10,496 nt of DNA from Amoebophrya sp. AT5.2 (Eukaryota; Sar; Dinophyceae; Syndiniales; Amoebophryaceae). The stretch covers positions 1-10,496 of the forward strand of contig RXOD01006385.1 of assembly GCA_005223375.1 (NCBI GenBank), written 5' to 3'. The position numbers were made by a program, and so were the translations under genes. The notes beneath the pieces were generated by a model. It was not told the origin of the DNA, searched no databases, and worked only from the letters and a program-made list of their open reading frames with translations. Of the stretch, positions 1 to 5,699 are shown piece after piece (within the stretch, counting starts at the first letter, position 1; each line of letters opens with the position of its first letter).

Positions 1-24
1 GTACCCGTACCCGTACCCGTACCT
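1..24. repeat. Hexanucleotide tandem repeat (gtaccc)4
   Basis: Four units of gtaccc (the last is gtacct) open the window and may continue to its left. They lie in the long minus-strand frame and encode alternating Gly-Thr. A 6-bp unit keeps the frame, so copy number could vary without breaking the protein. Confidence 0.85.
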
Positions 25-2456
25 GTTCCGCTGGCAGAAGACGGAGACGCAGCGAGGGCACGAGGACGACCTCCCGGGGTATGGTGACCGGCATCCCGCA
101 AGAATAGCTCTTGATCGTGAAGAGGAGCCCCCGGAGCACTCGGCGCGGTCAGTACCTGTCCCTGAGGCGGAAGAACCGTTGACCGCACTTCCAACTTTCT
201 ATGGATGGCGGGGCCAATGAGGGTGGGGTGCGGTGCGACGCCCGCTTGAGACGGGGCAGATGAAAGTAGCGCAGCAGGCACGACGGTCGCACTCGTGATG
301 TCCGGCGCAACCGTTTGCGGAACAGTTTCTTGTCCGGGACGAGGCATGGCGGGGACGATCGCGCCAGCATTCACAGATGTGGAACCATCATGGGATGGCA
401 CGGGGCCCACACTCGGACCCGCGGGAACGATCGTGCCAGCACTCACGACGCTCGAATTTCGAAGACCCATATTTTCACTTCCACCGGCCGGCGTGGGCGT
501 CGACGGAACGGTTCGTCCGATGTCGTGAAAGTTTTCATCTTGCGCAGTCGGCGTCCCGATGTAGTGTTGATTCTTTTCGGCCGGCAACCCTACCTCCACC
601 GCGCCCGGGCCTGGCATCTGCGTGAGTACCGCGGTTATGTTTCGCCGCACCTGGTCGATGGAGGGCTTCTCGCCGTGGCGCATTTTGGACAGGTCGATGC
701 GGTCCCACAACAGGTTGGCCAGCGCCCGCAAGTCGTAGGCCGTGACTTCAAACGCTTCGTCGTTGTCGCGCCTCCATTCCGCGGCCACCACTTCTACTTT
801 CCGCGGGCCGTTGGTGACGGCGGAGAAGTCCTCGACCAAATACTGGAACTTCGACACGTAGCCCCTGACTCTGCTCTCGTACACCGGGTTCTCGAAAAAC
901 TCCGTCACTTCCCGCACCAGCATCGACACCGGCAGCCGCAGTCCTTCGCGCGCGACTCCGACTTCTCGCGCCGAAGAACGCGCCGGCGCCCCCTTTTGTG
1001 TCGCCACCTGCTCCTCCGCCACCTTCATCACCACAGGAACCTCTTCCCGGAACTGCACATCGATGTGCGCGTGAATGTCCCTCACCGTCAGCTTCGGAAC
1101 TGAATCCCCCGCGGCGGGTCCCGGAAGCCCTACGCCGTGCAGTGACCGCGGCACGAACCGCACTGACCGCTGCCTGACCTGCCGGAAAAGGTACTCCGCC
1201 AGCTCGCCGCAGTTCGTCACCGGCCGACGGCTGATACCCATGCCGTCCCCATGTGGATCCGTATTCGTCGGCGACATCTTCATCTGCATCACAGTGTCGG
1301 CGTCCGTCTCGTCCTCTGGGTTGGGGAGCAGCTCGACCGTCGCGTTGGCGTACTCGAACCGCATCACTTCGCGAGCGGGCGCGGTTCCTTGGCTAGTCAC
1401 AACCGCCGCCCGCGCATTTAGGTACTTGACGAACTGGCGGAGGTTTGCCGCCGCGGGCAGCGTGTGCAGGTGCTCGCCCGTGTCGATGTTGAAGAAGGAA
1501 ATCATCTCGAGCCCCTCGTGGACGAGCGAAAACTCCTTTCCGGGGAGCTGCGGCTCCGGCCCGACGGCGCGGGAGGAGATGGAGCGGCCGGTCAGCGGGA
1601 CGGGCGGGGCTGCCGGCGCGTGCGGGCCAAGAACCACGTTGGGGGCGCTGGCGCTGCGGCGGGTGGCGGTCGGCAAATTATGGGGGGCGCGCGGGAGTTC
1701 TTCTTGTTGGGGCTGCTGGTGCGGGGGGCGCTTAGATACCGCACTCGCAGAGGACGAAGCGGCAACGTTTGCGAGCGAGGGATCAGCAAGCTCCCGTCTC
1801 CGCATCAACATCGAGATTTTATTTTCGTAAGACTCGTCTTGTTGTACAACTTGTTCGTGGCGCTGGTCTCGGTCGCGACTTGGTTCATCTGGGTTCGAAA
1901 TTCGACTTGTCGATGCTCCTACCGCCCCACTGCTCCCCGCTTCATCGGCAGATGCTCCCGTAGCTCTCCCGCCACTGCGATTCGCCATGCCGGACGCGGA
2001 CGAGAACCGAAACGCTTTCACTGGCACTCCAGCTGCACTTATTGCCGCAGCAGTTGTCGGCGCCGCGCGCGACAGCCCGGACGAGTCAGTTGCGGCGGAT
2101 CTTCTTGCTGGCCTGAAGATGAATGCAGGTGCATCCGCCTGGTAGTTCCTCTCCTGTTGTTCCTGGGTGGTCGTGGCGGCACCGGTAGCTTGCACCTGCT
2201 GATGTCCGCTCGCAGAACCGGACGGACTTGCGTCTGGCGTTGCGGTCGGAGTTGGCGCGTAGGACTTCGGCACTGGCAGTTCCATGTAGCGATTGAAGGC
2301 ACGAGCCCAAGCCTTCGGTTTGGAGGCGGGAGCGCTGTTAATGCTGCTGGATCGTTGCTCGGCACTGCCGGCAGTGCATGCGGGTTGCAGGACTAACCAC
2401 GCTGCAATCGAGACGATAGCTCGTCCGAAGGAGCGCTGACGGTGGAAAGGTGTCAT
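1..2456 (-). CDS. Predicted secreted or surface protein with low-complexity and repeat regions (3' end beyond window)
   Basis: Starting at the ATG at 2456-2454, this frame has no stop for 818 codons and leaves the window at its left edge, so the C-terminus is missing. The family is not recognised. Residues 1-32 look like a signal peptide: a basic start (HRQR, GR), a hydrophobic core (AIVSIAAWLVL) and a small-residue cleavage region (ACTAGSA). Residues about 35-300 are low complexity, rich in Ser, Ala, Pro and Gln. Residues about 305-620 are compact and better balanced (for example FSLVHEGLEMISFFNIDTGE), probably the folded part. Residues about 650-818 are Pro/Ala/Thr-rich with degenerate 24-25 residue repeats, ending in Gly-Thr dipeptides at the edge. 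There are very few cysteines (Cys27, Cys416), and possible N-glycosylation sites (NAT 371, NIT 606, NSS 667). The ATG has A at -3 and fits the signal peptide. A secretory or surface location is inferred; the function is unknown. Confidence 0.72.
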   Translation of the reverse strand, partial: MTPFHRQRSFGRAIVSIAAWLVLQPACTAGSAEQRSSSINSAPASKPKAWARAFNRYMELPVPKSYAPTPTATPDASPSGSASGHQQVQATGAATTTQEQQERNYQADAPAFIFRPARRSAATDSSGLSRAAPTTAAAISAAGVPVKAFRFSSASGMANRSGGRATGASADEAGSSGAVGASTSRISNPDEPSRDRDQRHEQVVQQDESYENKISMLMRRRELADPSLANVAASSSASAVSKRPPHQQPQQEELPRAPHNLPTATRRSASAPNVVLGPHAPAAPPVPLTGRSISSRAVGPEPQLPGKEFSLVHEGLEMISFFNIDTGEHLHTLPAAANLRQFVKYLNARAAVVTSQGTAPAREVMRFEYANATVELLPNPEDETDADTVMQMKMSPTNTDPHGDGMGISRRPVTNCGELAEYLFRQVRQRSVRFVPRSLHGVGLPGPAAGDSVPKLTVRDIHAHIDVQFREEVPVVMKVAEEQVATQKGAPARSSAREVGVAREGLRLPVSMLVREVTEFFENPVYESRVRGYVSKFQYLVEDFSAVTNGPRKVEVVAAEWRRDNDEAFEVTAYDLRALANLLWDRIDLSKMRHGEKPSIDQVRRNITAVLTQMPGPGAVEVGLPAEKNQHYIGTPTAQDENFHDIGRTVPSTPTPAGGSENMGLRNSSVVSAGTIVPAGPSVGPVPSHDGSTSVNAGAIVPAMPRPGQETVPQTVAPDITSATVVPAALLSSAPSQAGVAPHPTLIGPAIHRKLEVRSTVLPPQGQVLTAPSAPGAPLHDQELFLRDAGHHTPGGRPRALAASPSSASGTGTGTGTG
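222..440 (-). repeat. Degenerate 72-75 bp coding repeats (three copies)
   Basis: Within the secreted-protein frame, residues 673-679 (AGTIVPA), 697-703 (AGAIVPA) and 722-728 (SATVVPA) recur at spacings of 24 and 25 residues. Each is followed by a variable Pro/Gly/Ser-rich stretch. The DNA of the first two cores (420-440 and 348-368) agrees at 18 of 21 positions by my count; the third is more diverged. The pattern suggests old in-frame duplication in a stalk-like region. Confidence 0.6.
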
Positions 2457-3633
2457 TTTGAGCTATTGATAATCTACTTCGTAGAGTCTATGTTGCCGTG
2501 AGTCTTACAGAAAGCAAGGCCGATGTTATAGCCTCACCAGAAATATTCTAAATATCTATGTAGTACGAGCGAGACGTTGACACAGTAGTAGAAGTTGCAG
2601 ATCGATGTTGACAAGGAGAAGCGAGAGTGGTGTCGTAGGTAAGCACTAAGCAGTGGCCGTCAGTAGATGTTCGCTAAATGTAAATTTTATTTTTATGGGA
2701 GATGCAGTTGCAGATGCAGGTTGAATTTAAGTCTTTTGTGTTGTTGCAATGCGTGTCGCTGGAAGAAACCAAGACCAACAAAGCCTGTGCAGATGGTTTC
2801 TAGGATCTTGCTAGCGATGCTTTTTCTTGACCCCTTTCCATCTACTTCTACTCGTTCTGGTTCTCGAGTACGCACCGTCTGCTGGAGGTTCTTTCGTCCT
2901 AGAAGTCACGATCACGTCTGTTTCTTGTGCCTGTTGTTCATTTTTATTTTTTGGCGTGAAAAAGAACTGGGCGGCACGCCACCAGAACTGTGTGTTTGCC
3001 TTCCTATTGCTGGTACATGCGAGCGCGAGTGCACACATTACAAGATCTCGAATTCTGATCGACAACCGACCTACATTGTCATTGAAGATCTTCGGCCGGG
3101 AATGCAAGAAGTGATCAATTTTTGTATCCACGACGATCCGCATCCATGACAAAACCGGAACACACAGAATTGAATATAAAAAAATAGAATAAGTATGTGC
3201 CGGTCGGGCGTGGCACAAGCGGGTAACATTTTGTTTAATTGGCACGATTCATCCCAGCATGGTTTTTTTGCACGATGCCAGAAGCATCAGAAAATGGTTT
3301 TCAGCAATAGACCTCCAAGCTATAGCCACCTAAGAAGTCGGGCGAGTTTCTTCTACACGACCAGACACTTAAATAAAAAGTACACGACAGATGAAGTGAG
3401 TCGCAGCAAGGATCGAATGAAGGAGCAGGGAAGCCAATAAGCAAAATTCCTATTCTAGGCTCGTCGTCGAAAAAATTGAAGCAAGATAGATGCTTGAATT
3501 CGATGAATCATATTTGACGCGAATTTTGAGCAAGACCGATGTGGCTTCTGTAGCTTCCACAGGAGTTCTTTAGACTGGAAGAAATTCAAAAGTGCGACAT
3601 CTGCTACGCCTCGTTTGTCTACTTCTACAGGGT
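2457..3633. other. Intergenic gap with weak open frames only
   Basis: This 1.2 kb gap separates the secreted-protein gene from SSNA1 and should hold the 5' region of the former and the 3' region of the latter. It is AT-richer than the flanking genes. The longest ATG frame is on the plus strand at 2667-3149 (160 codons, Cys-rich, one hydrophobic stretch). It is opposed by a minus-strand frame at 3143-2811 (110 codons from its first ATG). Neither has a recognisable domain or convincing codon use, and they overlap each other, so I do not call either a gene. A 60-codon minus-strand frame at 3637-3455 begins in the overlap with the SSNA1 stop codon. No RNA gene was recognised. Confidence 0.5.
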
Positions 3634-4020
3634 TCATGCCCCCGCCGCTGCCGCTGGGGCTGACCCTTGCGCTGCGTCCGACGTGACAGCCTTCTTTTTG
3701 TTTAGGTGCACTGTCTCCCGCTTCAGGACGTGCAGCAGGGTCTGACTGGATTCCAAAATTTTCATGTAGGCCGCCTCCGTTTCCTGGATGGTTTTGTCGA
3801 ACTCGTTCCGTGCCTGCGTCTTTTTCACCAGCGACGCGTTGATTTTCTGGAGCCGATCCGACAAAACCGCCAGCTCCTTCTGCACCTTCGCCTTGTCCTC
3901 CTCCTCCTTCAGAATCTGCACGTTGAGCTCCTCACGCTTCTCGCGCAGATCCTCGATGCTCCCCACGAGCTCGACGTTGTAGCTCTGCAAGCGCGCCTTC
4001 TGGGCCTCCATCATGGTCAT
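3634..4020 (-). CDS. SSNA1: SSNA1 / NA14 / DIP13 family microtubule-associated coiled-coil protein
   Basis: This complete 128-codon gene encodes a homologue of Sjogren's syndrome nuclear autoantigen 1 (NA14), called DIP13 in Chlamydomonas. Known members are about 110-125 aa and self-assemble into fibres. They bind microtubules at centrosomes, basal bodies and axonemes, and promote microtubule branching. The family signature is plain: LQSYNVELV (11-19), KREEL (28-32), RNEFDKTIQETEAAYMKILE (71-90) and SSQTLLHVLKRE (91-102). Residues about 10-108 are one long charged coiled coil. The tail after 110 is a short Ala/Pro/Gly-rich extension. The start at 4020 has A at -3; Met3 and Met4 are other possible starts and change the protein little. 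No intron is present. It indicates an organism with centrioles or flagella. Neighbouring genes show no functional link. Confidence 0.95.
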   Translation of the reverse strand: MTMMEAQKARLQSYNVELVGSIEDLREKREELNVQILKEEEDKAKVQKELAVLSDRLQKINASLVKKTQARNEFDKTIQETEAAYMKILESSQTLLHVLKRETVHLNKKKAVTSDAAQGSAPAAAAGA

Positions 4021-4393
4021 TTTTAAAGTGCAAAGAAATGTTCCGTTTTTGTGGTAGTCGCGATGTATGTTGAAGAAAAAGATGAGCTGGAGCTGCGGCC
4101 AAAATTGCTGGTTCCGAGCAAAGTAGCTTTGGCGTGGTCTTCTTGTGCTTCTGCTTGTCGTGGTGGATGAAAGGTGCTTGAAAAGTTGTGGGTTTTCCTT
4201 ATTCCGTTTTGGTATTTTGGGTTTGCGCTAGAAGTTGCGGGGCACTTTTTCTGCAGGGAAATCCATGGATAGTAATTCAGCTTCAGTGAGTACTAGAAGA
4301 GTGTTATTTGTACCTTAAGAAAGTAAGTAATCGTATGTTGATCAACACCGCCGAAGTTAGTAGCATTGCCACTGGGACTGGCACTGACCACGT

Positions 4394-4503
4394 CGATTTT
4401 GATGTACTGGAAGTTCGCTGCAAGATTTGACCGACTGGAAGATCGCTGCAGGAATTTTTTGACCGAATTATGCAGAAAGGCCCACCGACGAGAATGAGAT
4501 GCA
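4394..4503. repeat. Dispersed repeat, copy 1 (with internal duplication)
   Basis: The core at 4454-4501 matches 8352-8399 at 43 of 48 positions, including the shared block atgcagaaaggccca. Similarity extends left to the shared cgattttgatgta at 4394. This copy holds a tandem duplication: 4406-4433 and 4434-4465 both start actggaag and end gaccg, whereas copy 2 has one such unit (8333-8363). It lies about 370-480 bases upstream of the SSNA1 start codon. Confidence 0.8.
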
Positions 4504-4539
4504 GAAGCGTCAACATGTTGTCAATATAGAAATCGCCAG

Positions 4540-4555
4540 CATCATGATCATGATG
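4540..4555. repeat. 16-bp perfect palindrome (cat/atg simple sequence)
   Basis: The sequence catcatgatcatgatg reads the same on both strands. It sits in cat-rich simple sequence that continues to about 4570, so it is probably a by-product of trinucleotide repetition. No protein-binding role can be claimed. Confidence 0.6.
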
Positions 4556-4913
4556 ACCATCATCATCTTCACCCATATCTCCTCAGCGCGAGGACTGCCG
4601 GCGCTTCCGCTTCAATTGTTTCAAATTCAGTCTTCGTGAAGTTTCAAATTAAGTAAGTCGCTTTACTCCTGTCCTGCATCAGAAAACGGTTCCAACTTCA
4701 CGCTTGAAGCCCTTCTCCACTTCTCTGGAAGGCAACATTGTTTCACAGTGTGACCCCTCTCACGCGGGAGGGCGAGAACCCAGATTTTGTCCAGCCCACG
4801 TCGTCAACCAGCGACACCATCACAGGAGATGAAGAAGGGCTTGAAGCGACCGGTAGAGCCATTCTCCACTTCTACAGCAATCATCAGGAAATGCTGGCGC
4901 CTTCGTGAACCAC

Positions 4914-5327
4914 CTATTCAACCGCCGCTTTGTCCTGTACGGGAATCCTCCAGACCTTTCTTACAATCGGAATCCCCATCCCCGGTGTGTTCAACGCCTT
5001 CTCTGGAAGCGCATTCCGAAACACCAGCTCGTTCCATTTGCGTTTCCAGTCGTGCAATACCCCTTCATTGGCGACTTCCACTCTCTGCAACGTCTCAAAC
5101 ATCTGTTCCGAATCGCCGCGAATTGGTTGCAGATCTAGGCGGTGCTTTCCCTGGAGGTTTTCCCGACGACGCTGCAGTATACTCTTGCCTTCCCGTATTT
5201 TGCTTCCGGTGCCTGTCGTCCTCGGAGTGCTATTCTCATCGGTCGTGCTGCCCCTGGCGTAGTTGTCCTCGAGCGTCAGGCTATACGGTGGGTTTGCGGT
5301 TTTCGTGCCGCCACCGTTAGGGTCCAT
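4914..5327 (-). CDS. Hypothetical protein, 137 aa (possibly only the 3' part of a longer gene)
   Basis: The frame runs from the ATG at 5327 (context gacATGg, favourable) to a TAG at 4914-4916. No family is recognised. The first 45 residues are Gly/Thr/Asn/Ser-rich. Residues about 44-70 are basic (KIREGK, QRRREN, GKHRL). Residues about 72-137 look folded, with Trp and charged residues (MFETLQRVEV, LHDWKRKWNELVFRN, IVRKVWRIPV). No signal peptide or membrane segment is seen. The same frame is open 59 codons further upstream, to a TAG at 5505-5507. That extension repeats the motif GGTKTN that also occurs near the chosen start (GGGTKTAN), so coding may begin earlier through an upstream exon. Strand and order match the neighbours. 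Existence as a gene is moderately likely; the true start is uncertain. Confidence 0.5.
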   Translation of the reverse strand: MDPNGGGTKTANPPYSLTLEDNYARGSTTDENSTPRTTGTGSKIREGKSILQRRRENLQGKHRLDLQPIRGDSEQMFETLQRVEVANEGVLHDWKRKWNELVFRNALPEKALNTPGMGIPIVRKVWRIPVQDKAAVE

Positions 5328-5699
5328 GTCGCTCACGGTAGCGGCGCCGGCTGTTGAAGCACCATTACCACTCCCGTTTGTTGTTCTTCGTCCGTTACCG
5401 TTTGTCTTTGTTCCTCCTCGCTCTATATGGTGGGGCCAGCTGCTCAGTGGGGAAGTACTAAGTAAGTTTCGAGGTGCGATTTCTGGGAATTGTGTAGGAA
5501 GTCTCTACTGGTGGAGGAGGAACCTAAGTAGCGAAGTGGCGGTCTTCCAAAGACCATCTGTTTCCATCCTTCGCAGAAATAGCAGCTTCAGCTCCAGACA
5601 GGACCTTCGACCCTGTCGCGCCGGACGTTCAGAGCGCGTGCCCTATTTCGTCACCCTAGGAAGTCCATCCCGAACCTCTTAGTAGTTGGCCACTTAGCA
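5328..5699. other. Gap with upstream continuation of the 137-aa frame
   Basis: This stretch separates the stop of the 839-codon gene from the ATG at 5327. In the frame of the 137-aa gene it is open from 5504 to 5328. Beyond the TAG at 5505-5507 the same frame is open again to a TAG near 5650, and includes an ATG at 5567-5565. It may hold a 5' UTR, a short upstream frame, or an exon with an intron removing the TAG. The sequence alone does not decide. A plus-strand frame across 5263-5682 lacks an ATG near its 5' end and looks like a shadow. Confidence 0.4.

Larger units (their letters stand above)
4021..4913. other. Intergenic gap upstream of SSNA1, with dispersed repeat
   Basis: This stretch carries the presumed 5' region of SSNA1 and the 3' region of the next gene. 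A repeat at 4394-4503 is shared with 8316-8400, and a 16-bp palindrome lies at 4540-4555. A 90-codon minus-strand frame at 4576-4304 runs across the repeat, but its sequence is explained by the repeat and by cat/atg-rich simple sequence, so I do not call it. No TATA box or other promoter element could be assigned with confidence. Confidence 0.5.

Noticed and set aside
1880..1905. T-arm-like motif gggttcgaaattcga suggesting a tRNA
   Set aside because: It lies inside the long coding frame, and no acceptor stem, D-arm or anticodon arm can be built around it.
315..2396. Long plus-strand open frames at 315-1103, 1075-1830 and 1464-2396
   Set aside because: They lie opposite the 818-codon minus-strand frame and are Arg/His- or Cys/Ser-rich, as expected for the complement of GC-rich coding DNA. 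The minus frame has a signal peptide and natural composition, so it is the real one.
2440..2480. Relic of a dinoflagellate spliced-leader sequence before the ATG at 2456
   Set aside because: The minus strand reads gctcaaaATG, which shares only gctcaa with the end of the known leader. The rest does not match.
2667..3149. Plus-strand 160-codon Cys-rich frame
   Set aside because: It is on the opposite strand to every supported gene, has no recognisable domain, overlaps an equally weak minus-strand frame, and has AT-rich runs typical of the gaps. It is kept only as a note in the gap entry.
4304..4576. Minus-strand 90-codon frame across the dispersed repeat, partly shared as peptide with the copy near 8380
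   Set aside because: The two peptides agree at 13 of 16 residues, but of the five base differences three change the residue and two do not, so there is no sign of selection on protein. The copy near 8380 soon meets a stop. The similarity is explained by the DNA repeat.
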